Counted from the stretch's first letter, positions 36,377 through 45,706 are shown. The stretch: DNA of 52,066 bases from Bacteroidales bacterium (GCA_017651345.1 JAGCDD010000460.1:1-52066); one strand, 5' to 3'. Notes: generated from the sequence alone by a model not told the origin. Translations and numbers: made by a program.

Positions 36377-37198
36377 TTATTTAGAGAAAGTGTAACCGCT
36401 TACGTCTACAGTAAGACCAGATACTGATTTAATCAATACAGCGTCGATAGAAGCGTTGCCATCAGAAGTATTGTTGAATTTGTTAATTTTAACAATGCAA
36501 CCGCTTTCGGTGATAACAACACCACCTTCTTTTACTAAATCAGTAGCAGCACCGCCTTGGAACAAAGCAACTTTACCAGCTTTAGAAGCAACGTCTGCGC
36601 TATTAGCTTTAGAAGCAGCTTTCAAACCAACAACTGTATAACCATCACTTGAAGATTCAGCGATCACCTCAGTTTTGTTGCTTTTAGCATCAGCCAACAT
36701 ATATTGTTTGTTGTCAACAATAGAGAGGTATGAACCAACGGTTAAACATTTTGAAGCACCGATAGTGTATTTGAATTCTTCACCAAGTGCAGCATCTGTT
36801 TTAGCTTTCTTTGTTTTGATAACTAAAGTGTAGAAATCAACAGGAATTTCAGAGCTTTGAATGTTGGTCATGCTGAATACTTTTTCTTTGGTAACTTTGC
36901 CGTCTTCAGCAATGTTTTTGAGTTTTTCTTTTACTTGGTCGTTCTGCTCGGTAAAGTCGTAAACTTTCTTACCAGTAGCATCCTGAAGTTCGAAAGTTTT
37001 GATTTTTGCGTTAGAAGAAACGTCACCGATGAATGTGATAGTACCGTTAGCGTTAGCTTTGATTTTGAAGTTAGCTACGTCGATTACTTCGTCAACGTTT
37101 AAAGGATCTACCTCGTCTTCTTCACCACAAGAAGTGAAAGATGTTGCTGCGAACATAGCAGCTACCATAAATGCTGAAAATTTTGCTAATTTTTTCAT
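36377..37198 (-). CDS. Hypothetical lipoprotein
   Basis: A 273-aa protein. Lipoprotein signal MKKLAKFSAFMVAAMFAATSFTSCGEEDE with lipobox TSC at Cys24 and acidic residues at +2 to +5, the pattern that exports Bacteroidota lipoproteins to the cell surface. The mature protein looks all-beta (FKIKANANGTITFIGDVSSNAKIKTFELQDATGKKVYDF), suggesting one or two Ig-like domains. No family recognised. The promoter is upstream at 37250-37282. Confidence 0.78.
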   Translation of the reverse strand: MKKLAKFSAFMVAAMFAATSFTSCGEEDEVDPLNVDEVIDVANFKIKANANGTITFIGDVSSNAKIKTFELQDATGKKVYDFTEQNDQVKEKLKNIAEDGKVTKEKVFSMTNIQSSEIPVDFYTLVIKTKKAKTDAALGEEFKYTIGASKCLTVGSYLSIVDNKQYMLADAKSNKTEVIAESSSDGYTVVGLKAASKANSADVASKAGKVALFQGGAATDLVKEGGVVITESGCIVKINKFNNTSDGNASIDAVLIKSVSGLTVDVSGYTFSK

Positions 37199-37249
37199 TT
37201 TTTTGTAGTTTTTGTTTGTTTATAATAATATTAATTGTAAATTGTATTG

Positions 37250-37282
37250 CAAATGTAAGAACGTTTGAAATACGGTGGCAAG
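37250..37282 (-). promoter_or_regulatory. Promoter of the 36377 lipoprotein gene
   Basis: On the minus strand CTTG (37282-37279), 21 bases, TACATTTG (37257-37250). Leader about 45 nt. Confidence 0.65.
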
Positions 37283-37433
37283 TTTTCGAGTTACATTATT
37301 GTTAAGTTTTGTTACCGCTCTGCCGCGTTTCCGAATATTTAAACGCCGGTGTAAAAAAAATGTTGCAACCTCGGCAATTTTTTTTTCGGTTCTCGATAAT
37401 GTAACACCTAACAAAGTGGATACCCTAATAATT

Positions 37434-38639
37434 TTAATATAAAAAACCGAACATCCACAGTGGAATACGGTTCCCAAAACCAACTTCCATATCATCAACA
37501 GCCAAATAACTATCAGGCATATCGGCTATCTGTCGATAACTTTTTTTGTTTCCTCCTACCTCAAATGTGTATCTGCCATCTACAACAAAATCTCCTGCCA
37601 CAGGTATTTCGATAGTATGAAGAGTTCGTGTTTGATTGGCAAAAAAAGTCTCCCTAACTGTACCCTGAGTAATATTCTGTGTTAATGCGTACATTAGATT
37701 GGTGTTTTCGGTATAAACCTTTTGCGGACTTGCAAGATGCTTGTAACTATTAGCGGGCGAATTTACACATAGAACAAGACCTGCAGAATGAAGTATGTTC
37801 AGCATTTTTAGTGCGTGCTCTCGCGACACCTGTAGTTGCTCAGCAAGTTTAGAAATGTTTGGCACAAACGGCAGGCTACCCGAAATCACCATCAAAAGCC
37901 TCTTAAGTTTCTCCAAGGTAATATATGCGACATCCTCCACTGCTGGTATATCTATGTCAATGATCGTTTTGGCTACATCAGCAAGACGCATATAATAGGA
38001 ATTGACAGTTTCTTTGTAAAATGGATAGTACCCTCGGAGCAAATAATCGTTGAAACATTTTAGCACCTTGATATTCTCGGTAATTCTCAACGCCATGTTT
38101 TTGTGATTATCAAGCAATTCACTCAAACTCAACGGATTATATTTCAGTTGGAACTCAAATTCCAAATACTCTCTAAACGATAATCCACTCAAACTATATA
38201 GAGATTGACGGCGCGACAAATCAGCTTTTGAATGGTCAATCGCTAACATTGCAGAGCCTGTGTAAACGATTTTCAGTTTTGGATAATTGTCGTAACAATG
38301 TTTGAGATATTGCTGCCAATTTGTTAGTTTATGCACTTCATCCAGAAAAATTGTCTCCACTCCTTGTTGATACAAATACTCCACCAGGTCTGCAAGATCG
38401 TACTTGTTGAACCAAAGATTGTCGAGCGAAACATACAATGCCTTGTCGTAATTGTTGTAATTTTCTTTGATGTATTGCAGCATAAGTGTGGTTTTGCCCA
38501 CTCCGCGAGCACCTTTGATGCCAATAAGACGGTCTGTCCAATCTATCTGCGAATACAAATAGCGTTTAAACTGGCAATCTGTGTCTCTTAATAGTTGGTT
38601 ATAATTGTTAATCAATGGTTTAATATCTGAGTATTCCAT
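37434..38639 (-). CDS. AAA family ATPase with DUF4143-type C-terminus
   Basis: A 401-aa protein from ATG 38639; the frame continues 20 codons into the repeat region, which is unlikely to be coding. Walker A GARGVGKTT (43-51), Walker B TIFLDEVHK (about 93-101) and a sensor-like YTGSAMLAI follow. A winged-helix-like part (KLAEQLQVSREHALKMLNILHSAGLV) precedes a nuclease-like C-terminal region (FVVDGRYTFEVGGNKKSYRQI) ending IPLWMFGFLY. This AAA_14/DUF4143 class is abundant in Bacteroidota with no settled function. Its promoter overlaps three 33-bp dyad repeats, suggesting autoregulation. A C-terminal remnant of a paralogue lies at 4266-4391. Confidence 0.85.
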   Translation of the reverse strand: MEYSDIKPLINNYNQLLRDTDCQFKRYLYSQIDWTDRLIGIKGARGVGKTTLMLQYIKENYNNYDKALYVSLDNLWFNKYDLADLVEYLYQQGVETIFLDEVHKLTNWQQYLKHCYDNYPKLKIVYTGSAMLAIDHSKADLSRRQSLYSLSGLSFREYLEFEFQLKYNPLSLSELLDNHKNMALRITENIKVLKCFNDYLLRGYYPFYKETVNSYYMRLADVAKTIIDIDIPAVEDVAYITLEKLKRLLMVISGSLPFVPNISKLAEQLQVSREHALKMLNILHSAGLVLCVNSPANSYKHLASPQKVYTENTNLMYALTQNITQGTVRETFFANQTRTLHTIEIPVAGDFVVDGRYTFEVGGNKKSYRQIADMPDSYLAVDDMEVGFGNRIPLWMFGFLY

Positions 38640-38671
38640 AACATGTAATGTTTTTACGAGGTATAACGCTG

Positions 38672-38679
38672 CAAATATA
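38672..38679 (-). promoter_or_regulatory. -7 element of the ATPase gene, adjacent to the 33-bp repeats
   Basis: TATATTTG (38679-38672) on the minus strand fits TAnnTTTG. The expected -33 position falls inside the first repeat (TTGG at 38699-38696, 16 bases away). A protein binding the repeat would therefore contact or occlude the promoter. Confidence 0.55.
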
Positions 38680-38685
38680 CTAAAA

Positions 38686-38784
38686 ATTGCAATCTCCAAC
38701 TTGCAATTTTACCCAAAAATTGCAATCTCCAACTTGCAATTTTACCTAAATATTGCAATCTCCAACTTACAATTTGTATTTAAA
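38686..38784 (-). repeat. Three 33-bp tandem dyad repeats upstream of the ATPase gene (locus A)
   Basis: Units begin at 38686, 38719 and 38752, spacing exactly 33. Each contains a 22-bp dyad ATTGCAA-N8-TTGCAAT (third copy has one changed base, TTACAAT) followed by a T/A-rich linker. Read toward the ATPase gene the core is GTTGGAGATTGCAATTTTT. Confidence 0.88.
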
Positions 38785-38801
38785 TGCAAAAAATAGCGGC
38801 A

Positions 38802-38833
38802 GTTGCATTGTTGCGCTATTTTGTTTACTTTTG
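38802..38833 (+). promoter_or_regulatory. Promoter of the PD40/OmpA gene with very short leader
   Basis: GTTG (38802-38805), 20 bases, TACTTTTG (38826-38833). The predicted start around 38840 leaves only about 5 nt before ATG 38845. Confidence 0.65.
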
Positions 38834-38844
38834 CGAAAAAAATT

Positions 38845-40335
38845 ATGCAGAAACTATCTATTATATATATGGTGTGCGTGGCGGCACGGCTATTATGCCC
38901 CGAAGATGTTTGTGCACAAACTCAGCCGTTACGCAAAACGCCCCTCTCGCAAATCTCCACCAACCATACCGAAATTGCCCCCGTAGAATCAGACAATGGT
39001 GAAAGGCTCTATTTTGCAAGAATTACTCCCGAGGGTAATCCCGAACGAAACTGCGATGTGTGGTTTGCCGACTTAAATACCAACGGAGAGATTGCCGCTC
39101 CCAAAAAGATGCCGTCGCCCCCAAATAGTGTCAGCGACAATGTGGTAATCAAGGCTTCGGGTAATACGCTTTTTCTTGAAGGGATTTACAATAGTAGTTT
39201 TGAGCATGTTTCGTCGGACGGCATCACAAGGGCAGAACTCAAAAACAATCAATGGCATATCACTCCTATCACCATCAAAAATCTCAACAACAAAAGCATC
39301 CACTCGTCGTATGCGCTTAGTGCCAACAACAATGTGCTAATTATTGCCGCCGACCGTGATGTCGGATTTGGTCAGTTAGACCTTTATGTATCGTTTTTGA
39401 TAAGCGAAAATACTTATTCTCAACCTATTAACCTCGGCGCAACGGTAAACACAAGATTCAACGACGGTACGCCTTTTATAGCTGCCGACAACACCACTTT
39501 ATATTTTAGCAGCTATGGACACAACTCTATGGGCAGCGCGGATATTTTTATGACCCGCCGCTTAGACGACACATGGACCAATTGGACCGAACCCATAAAC
39601 CTCGGCCCTCAGTTTAACACTCCCTATTGGGATGCCTACCTGCATATCTCTGCCGACAATAAGAGGGTGTATATGGTATCGTCGAACGCCTCTGCCGATG
39701 AAAATATCTACATTGCCGAACTACCTGCGGAACTTTTGCCGTTGGAACATTATAAAATCCGTGGCACTGTGGCGGACAACAAACATCGGGCAGCGGTTTC
39801 TACCAAAATTATTCTTAAAGATGCGTCGGGCAAAGTGGTAGGCAATTGCTTCACCAACGACCAAGGTGCATATTCGTTTAGCGTTAGGCAATGCGGACGA
39901 TACTCTATCGAAACCGAATCAAACAATTATATCGGTTGGGAAAATTCTATCACTATCAAAAAAGATAAACACATCTATATCAACAATATAGACTTAATAA
40001 AGATAGAAAATGGTGTGGCTTTTACGCTTGGGAAAGTGTATTTTCAGCCATCGTCGCACCAATTGAATACCGAATCTACCAACGAACTCAAACGCCTTGT
40101 TAAGTTGATGAAAAGTAATACAAAACTGCTCCTGACAGTAAACGGCTACACGGCTTCGGGTATCGACAAAAAAGAGTTGGAAATACTTTCTGAAAATCGT
40201 GCAAAAGCTGTTAAAGCATACCTTGTGCAGCAGGGCATCTCCCCTACCCGCATTACATGCAAGGGCTTTGGCGAACTTACCAACCCCAACGAAAAAGATG
40301 ACCGCAAGCGCGTGGAGTTTATCTTATCTTATTAA
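38845..40335 (+). CDS. PD40/OmpA-domain protein lacking TPRs (third PorE-like paralogue)
   Basis: A 496-aa protein from ATG 38845. Signal peptide to about residue 25 (ending CAQ), then PD40 propeller repeats (LSANNNVLIIAADRDVGFGQLDLYV; IAADNTTLYFSSYGHNSMGSADIFMTRR; ISADNKRVYMVSSNAS). A carboxypeptidase-regulatory-like domain (IRGTVADNKHRAAVSTKIILKD) and a C-terminal OmpA domain (LGKVYFQPSSHQLNTES, LSENRAKAV) follow. Compared with the 27131 and 29164 proteins the N-terminal TPRs are absent. The diaminopimelate-binding Asp of GHTD is replaced (GYTASG), though the Arg is kept. The gene is divergent from the ATPase gene, and the 33-bp repeats lie between their starts. It converges on mutS with no visible terminator. 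Confidence 0.84.
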   Translation: MQKLSIIYMVCVAARLLCPEDVCAQTQPLRKTPLSQISTNHTEIAPVESDNGERLYFARITPEGNPERNCDVWFADLNTNGEIAAPKKMPSPPNSVSDNVVIKASGNTLFLEGIYNSSFEHVSSDGITRAELKNNQWHITPITIKNLNNKSIHSSYALSANNNVLIIAADRDVGFGQLDLYVSFLISENTYSQPINLGATVNTRFNDGTPFIAADNTTLYFSSYGHNSMGSADIFMTRRLDDTWTNWTEPINLGPQFNTPYWDAYLHISADNKRVYMVSSNASADENIYIAELPAELLPLEHYKIRGTVADNKHRAAVSTKIILKDASGKVVGNCFTNDQGAYSFSVRQCGRYSIETESNNYIGWENSITIKKDKHIYINNIDLIKIENGVAFTLGKVYFQPSSHQLNTESTNELKRLVKLMKSNTKLLLTVNGYTASGIDKKELEILSENRAKAVKAYLVQQGISPTRITCKGFGELTNPNEKDDRKRVEFILSY

Positions 40336-40337
40336 GC

Positions 40338-42979
40338 CTATTTCAATCCGCAGATTTTCTTAATATCGTTCAACTTGTTGAGCGCCTCGATGGGTGTGAG
40401 CGAGTTGATGTCGATTTTGCGGATTTCGTCGCGGATTTGCATTAATACTGGGTCTTCTAAGTTGAAGAAACTCAATTGTATACCGTCGGTTGCTTTGTTT
40501 TTTGGCTTGATGGATTCTTTTACACCTTTTACCTCTGGTGCAGCAGACTGAGGGGTAGAAAGTGCCGCTCCTCGGCTTCCCGATTCAAGTTCTTTCATAA
40601 TTTCGTTGGCGCGGGCTACAACCACGGGAGGCATTCCGGCGAGTTTTGCCACGTGTATACCAAAACTGTGTTCGCTGCCGCCGGGGACAAGTTTGCGCAT
40701 AAAAATCACTTTGCCGTCGATTTCTTTTACCGAAACGTTATAGTTTTTTATACGGTGGAATGTCTCCTGCATATCGTTCAACTCGTGATAATGGGTGGCA
40801 AACATTGTTTTGGCTTTGGCATTGGGAAACTCGTGAATATACTCCACAATAGCCTGTGCAATAGAAATGCCGTCGTAGGTGGATGTTCCGCGACCGAGTT
40901 CATCAAAAAGCACAAGACTGCGAGGGGTGATATTGTTGAGGATTCCAGCCGCCTCATTCATCTCTACCATAAAGGTGGATTCGCCGCTCGAAATATTGTC
41001 TGACGCGCCCACACGTGTAAAAATCTTGTCGATAAAGCCAGCCTCCACAGCCTTGGCAGGCACAAAACAGCCTACTTGGGCAAGCAACATTATTAGTGCC
41101 GTTTGACGAAGCAATGCAGATTTTCCCGCCATATTTGGACCCGTAATCATCATAATCTGCTGGTTTTCAGAGTCTAAAAACACATCATTTGGAATATACG
41201 GTTCGCCCACGGGCAACTGTTTTTCGATAACAGGATGGCGGCCTTCGGTAATTTTGATATAGTCGCTGTCGTTGATAACGGGGTGGCAGTAGTGGTTTTC
41301 GATAGAAACCTGCGCAAACGATGCAAGGCAGTCGATTTTTGCCACAAGTTTGGCATCGGCTTGAAAAATCTCGATATACTGCCCAAGAAAAGCCACAAGG
41401 GCATTGAAGGTTTGCTGTTCAATTTCGGTCATACGGTCTTGTGCATTGAGGATTTTTTCCTCATACTCTTTGAGTTCTGGCGTAATGTAACGCTCTGCAT
41501 CAGTGAGAGTTTGCTTGCGAGTCCAATCGTCGGGCACTTTGTCTTTGTGAGTGTTGCGCACTTCGAGATAATATCCAAAAACATTGGTGTAGCCAATTTT
41601 GAGCGATGAGATACCAGTTTGACGCACAAGGTTTTCGCGCATATTGGCAAGATAATCTTTGCTGTCGGTAGAAAGCATACGCAGGTCGTCGAGTTCGTCG
41701 CTAACTCCCTGACGGATAACGCCGCACTTCTGCACCATTACGGGCGGGTCGTCGTTGATTTCGCGGGCAATGCGCTCCGAAACATTGGAGCAAGGGTTAA
41801 GTTGCTCGCACAGAGGCATAAACACGTTTACACCTTTGGCAGTTTCAGCGTTGAGAAGTCTTTTGATTTCGGCTATATTGGTGAGAGCCAACTTGATAGC
41901 GTTAACCTCGCGCGGATTGATACGCTGCATAGCAATTTTAGATGCAAGTCGCTCCATATCGCCGACCTGACGCATACAGGCGCGGAGATTATCCAAAAGT
42001 TCCTGATTGTCAACGAGTGCCTGAGTAAGATTCAAGCGTTCGTTGATAAGGTTGACATTGCGCAAAGGCAATGCGAGCCAATGTTTTAGGCAGCGTCCGC
42101 CCTGAGGACTTGACGTTTTGTCGATAACATCTAAAAGAGTTTTGCCCGAAGGACTTAACGGATTGAAAATCTCCAAGTTGCGCACGGTAAACTTGTCGAG
42201 CCAAACATATTTACCCTCGTCTAAGGGCGAAATTTTCATAATGTGGCTCAATTGCGTATGTTGCGTAATATCAAGGTAATGCAGCATTGCGCCAGCAGCA
42301 ACGGTGGCGGCTGTCATATCCTCGATGCCAAAACCTTTGAGCGACGTGGTGCTAAACTGTCGCAAAAGGCGTTCGCGGGCGGTGTCGGGCACAAAAGCCC
42401 AATCTTCGAGCGGATAAAAATAGTATATAGAGCCAAAAAGCGAGATAATCTGCTCTTTGCAAGCACGTTCGTAAAGCACCTCCTTGGGCATAAGCGAGGC
42501 AAGTAGTTTGTCGATATAGTCGGTGCTGCCCTCTGCCACAAGAAAAACACCAGTAGAGATATCCAAAAAAGCAACTCCCGACTTATCTTTGCCGAGGTTG
42601 ATGCAGGCAGCAAAATTGTCTGATTTGTTTTCAAGAACATTGTCGTTGAGCGAAACTCCGGGCGTAACCAACTCTGTGATACCACGTTTTACGAGTTTTG
42701 TGGCGAGTTTAGGATCTTCCAACTGTTCGCAGATAGCCACACGCTGACCCGCACGCACAAGGCGAGGAAGATAATTGTCGAGAGCGTGATACGGAAATCC
42801 TGCAAGAGGGTCGCCCGCACGTTTGGTAAGCGTAATACCAAGAATTTCAGACGTTTTAACAGCGTCGCTGCAAAAGTTTCGTAAAAATCGCCCACGCGGA
42901 AAAGCAAAATTGCGTCGGGGTAACGTCCTTTGATTTCGTTGTACTGCCTCATAAGAGGCGTTCTTGCTGTTGCTGCCAC
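40338..42979 (-). CDS. mutS: DNA mismatch repair protein MutS, interrupted by an apparent single-base frameshift
   Basis: Together two frames encode a near-complete MutS of about 880 aa. The N-terminal frame (GTG 42979; ATG 42952 possible) gives [30 protein letters not shown], containing the mismatch-contacting F-x-E region (FYETF). At about 42871 the frame shifts; the rest continues in another frame with [23 protein letters not shown] and on to the ATPase core: Walker [13 protein letters not shown], Walker [13 protein letters not shown] and ATHYHEL. One missing base (expected TTTGGCAGC, found TTTGCAGC) explains it. This is either a real mutator allele or a sequencing error. Without correction neither half would be a functional MutS. 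Confidence 0.9.
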
Positions 42980-43005
42980 TTGTGATACCTTATATTAAAA
43001 TATAA

Positions 43006-43581
43006 TTATTTGGTTGAGTCATTGTCGGGAAAAACCACACGGAATGCCGGATTAAAACCGTTTTCGTTGGTACCAGGGTGAGCTTCGTAGCCCCAAGTCA
43101 ATGCCTTAACCTTTTTGTAAAACTTCAAATTTTTCTCGTCGAAAAACCACTCTTCTTCAAACTGAATCTGACCTATCGACTTGCGGCTGCGCTCTTTGTC
43201 CATTTTCTTAATATCTGCCACCGACATTTCCTGCTCAGAATAATAGTCGTAGGCTTTTAGGCGACCTTTGATAACTGCCTGAAACACACAGGCTGCAAGA
43301 GCGTCGATATTGGTGTGGGCAAGGCATTCGGCTGTCCAATCATCGTCGGGATTGTAGTTTTTAACGTTAAACTGATATGTTATCGGGTTGGCAATCACCA
43401 CCGATTTGCCGGGAGCGGCATCAATATAAGAGACTGTTTCGGCATATGCCGGATTTTCTATCACTATAACCGTGTCTACACGAGCCTCTTGTGGTTGTGG
43501 AGTAGTGTTTTTGCAAGATGTAAACATTGCGGCAGAAGCCATAGCCGCAAAAAGTAGTAATGATGAAATGTGTTTTTTCAT
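43006..43581 (-). CDS. Hypothetical lipoprotein with a weak GldN/PorN-like motif
   Basis: A 191-aa protein with a lipoprotein signal (MKKHISSLLLFAAMASAAMFTSC; lipobox TSC, Cys23). The mature part contains IGQIQFEEEWFFDEKNLKFYKKV (about 138-160), reminiscent of the (K/E)E(D/E)W(F/I)FDK segment of GldN/PorN, a type IX secretion component. The similarity is short and I would not assign that function. It is followed by mutS (26 bp gap) and preceded by pyrC, possibly in one leftward transcript. Confidence 0.7.
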   Translation of the reverse strand: MKKHISSLLLFAAMASAAMFTSCKNTTPQPQEARVDTVIVIENPAYAETVSYIDAAPGKSVVIANPITYQFNVKNYNPDDDWTAECLAHTNIDALAACVFQAVIKGRLKAYDYYSEQEMSVADIKKMDKERSRKSIGQIQFEEEWFFDEKNLKFYKKVKALTWGYEAHPGTNENGFNPAFRVVFPDNDSTK

Positions 43582-43587
43582 AATGCT

Positions 43588-44946
43588 TTATAATTTTTTA
43601 TTAAACTTCAACTGCATAGCCGATTGTGTATCGTAAACTCGTCCGTGGAGAAAAATAAACTTACCGTTTACCATAGTGGCGGCAGGCTGCGAACCAAACA
43701 TAAGTCCGTTGAATGGTGTCCAACCGCATTTGCTTACCACGTCTTTGTCGGTGATGCGGACGCGTTTTTTGGGATTAATTAACGCAAAATCAGCATAATA
43801 ACCTTCGCGGATAAAGCCACGCTCTTGAATACCAAAAATAGTGGCGGGCGCGTGACACATTTTTTGAGCCATAACAGGCAGAGTGATAATGCCTTGCTGC
43901 ACCAATTCCATCATTATGGTAGACGAAAACTGCACACTCGGCATACCCGACGGCGAAAGAAAATACGGTTGGTCTTTTTCGCTGAGCAGGTGCGGTGCGT
44001 GGTCGGTGGCAACGCTGTCGATAAGGTTGGTATTCAACGCCTTACGCAGATTATTGCGGTCGCGACGACTCTTAATCGACGGATTGCATTTGATTCGATA
44101 GGTGCGAGTAAGATAGTCGTCGTCGTCGAACCAAAGGTGAGGTATGCACGCCTCGGCTGTTATATGCTTGTTATTCAAAGGAATATCCTCAAAAAGTTCC
44201 AACTCACGCTTGGTAGAAATATGCGTAACGTGGAGTTTTGCGCCAGTATCTTCGGCAAGTTTCACAGCCTTCTGAGTGCTTTCGTAGCAAGCCTTGGCGT
44301 TGCGCACGTGCTGATGAATTGTAAACGGAGCGTTGCCATCGGGATAGAGAGCCTTAAAACGTTCGGTTTCTGCCTTGATAACAGCCTCGTCTTCGCAATG
44401 AACGGCAATGGTGGCGGGACTATTTGAAAACAACTTTCGCAAGGCTTCATCGCTGTCTACCAACATATTACCCGTAGACGAACCCATAAACACCTTAATG
44501 CCACACACTTTGGTGAAATCAAGCCGCATCAATTCATCAAAATTGTCGTTGGTGGCTCCGGCAAAAAACGAATAGTTTACAGCGGAGTTTTTGGCGGCAA
44601 TGCGGAATTTTTCGTCGAGTAGTTCTGCCGAAGTGGTTGGCGGCTTGGTATTTGGCATTTCGCACACAGAGGTAACACCTCCGGCTACGGCTGCACGCGA
44701 TTCTGAAAAAATATCTGCCTTATGGGTAAGTCCCGGCTCACGAAAATGCACGTGGGTGTCGATAAATCCAGGAAATAGCAACAGTCCCGAAGCGTCAAAC
44801 TCATCGTCAATGCCCGAAAGACTCTCATTGCCATTGCCATATTCTATAATTTGCGCTATTCGGTCGTCTTCTACAAGCACCGAGCCTTTGAAAGTGCGAC
44901 CCTCGTTAACTACTATTGCATTAGAAATCAGTGTTTTGTGCGCCAT
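43588..44946 (-). CDS. pyrC: Dihydroorotase
   Basis: Cyclises carbamoyl-aspartate to dihydroorotate in pyrimidine synthesis. 452 aa of the allantoinase/DHOase family. Zinc-site motifs are DTHVHFREPGLTHKAD (about 62-77), HVTHIST (second-metal His) and SVATDHAPHL (Asp/His). EMPNTKPPTTS and GIKVFMGSSTGNM are typical. The ATG overlaps the maf stop codon by one base (TAATG), so it is translationally coupled to maf. Confidence 0.94.
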   Translation of the reverse strand: MAHKTLISNAIVVNEGRTFKGSVLVEDDRIAQIIEYGNGNESLSGIDDEFDASGLLLFPGFIDTHVHFREPGLTHKADIFSESRAAVAGGVTSVCEMPNTKPPTTSAELLDEKFRIAAKNSAVNYSFFAGATNDNFDELMRLDFTKVCGIKVFMGSSTGNMLVDSDEALRKLFSNSPATIAVHCEDEAVIKAETERFKALYPDGNAPFTIHQHVRNAKACYESTQKAVKLAEDTGAKLHVTHISTKRELELFEDIPLNNKHITAEACIPHLWFDDDDYLTRTYRIKCNPSIKSRRDRNNLRKALNTNLIDSVATDHAPHLLSEKDQPYFLSPSGMPSVQFSSTIMMELVQQGIITLPVMAQKMCHAPATIFGIQERGFIREGYYADFALINPKKRVRITDKDVVSKCGWTPFNGLMFGSQPAATMVNGKFIFLHGRVYDTQSAMQLKFNKKL

Positions 44947-45548
44947 TATGAAATAAATTTTAAAAGTTCGTTGTAGAGCATTTGGCTCGGCAAACCCATT
45001 ACATTATAATAACTTCCCTCGATTTTGGCAATAGCCGCTGCGCCAATCCACTCTTGCACGGCGTATGCACCGGCTTTGTCGAACGGTTGGTAATTGTCTA
45101 CGTAATAGGTGATTTCATCGTCGGAGAGTTCTCTGAACCACACTTTTGATTCGGCAAAAAACGAGCGTTGTCTATCCTTGGTTTTGATGCAGACACCCGT
45201 GAGCACCTGATGGCATCGTCCCGAAAGTGTGCGCAGCATTTCTATTGCTCCTTCGCGACCTTTGGGTTTGCCTATTACTTTATTATCGATATAAACTATT
45301 GTGTCAGAGGCGATAATGATAGTATTATCGGGCATAGACTGCAATTCAGAATCGAAAGCCGAGGCTTTGAGTACGGCAATATGCTCAGGGATTGCTCCGC
45401 CTTGCAATTCGGGAGGGAAAGTTTCGTCGGTATCTTTGACAACTACCTTGAAATCAACGCCGAGCATTTTTAAAATCTCCCGTCTGCGCGGCGACTGCGA
45501 TGCAAGAATTATATTGTAGTTTTTTAATCTGTCGTTTAATGTGGGCAT
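44946..45548 (-). CDS. maf: Maf-like nucleotide pyrophosphatase
   Basis: A 200-aa protein of the Maf/YhdE group, which hydrolyses non-canonical or methylated nucleoside triphosphates to limit their incorporation. The signature ILASQSPRRREILKMLG (about 14-30) carries the SxRR motif. SDTIVYIDNKVIGKPKGREGA (about 81-101) and YQPFDKAGAYAVQEW (about 150-164) are the other conserved blocks. It forms an operon with pyrC and has a good promoter at 45576-45606. Confidence 0.94.
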   Translation of the reverse strand: MPTLNDRLKNYNIILASQSPRRREILKMLGVDFKVVVKDTDETFPPELQGGAIPEHIAVLKASAFDSELQSMPDNTIIIASDTIVYIDNKVIGKPKGREGAIEMLRTLSGRCHQVLTGVCIKTKDRQRSFFAESKVWFRELSDDEITYYVDNYQPFDKAGAYAVQEWIGAAAIAKIEGSYYNVMGLPSQMLYNELLKFIS

Positions 45549-45575
45549 TAGTTGAGTAATTAAATTTGTTTAGCG

Positions 45576-45606
45576 CAAAAATAGCGATTGTTTCGGAGAA
45601 TCCAAA
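45576..45606 (-). promoter_or_regulatory. Promoter of maf-pyrC
   Basis: On the minus strand TTTG (45606-45603), 19 bases, TATTTTTG (45583-45576): consensus. Predicted start near 45569, about 20 nt before ATG 45548. Confidence 0.75.
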
Positions 45607-45706
45607 ACTTTTTTAACCTACTACACAAACGGAGCAAAGTATACTGGAAGGCAGGTGGTTTCGCCTAAATACCATAATAACCGTAATTAACTGATTTAAG
45701 ACACAT

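Noticed and set aside
37199-37433. Hidden small gene between the lipoprotein and ATPase genes
   Set aside because: Apart from the lipoprotein promoter I see no coding frame with a plausible start or product.
38640-38699. 20-codon N-terminal extension of the DUF4143-type ATPase
   Set aside because: It would translate promoter and repeat DNA; the family-like start is MEYSDIK at 38639.
38686-38784. CRISPR array
   Set aside because: Three units with conserved linkers, no unique spacers and no cas genes; the whole 33-bp unit is repeated.
40338-42758. Separate 806-aa MutS starting at an internal GTG
   Set aside because: The start would fall inside the conserved mismatch-recognition domain; a frameshift in one full-length gene explains both frames better.
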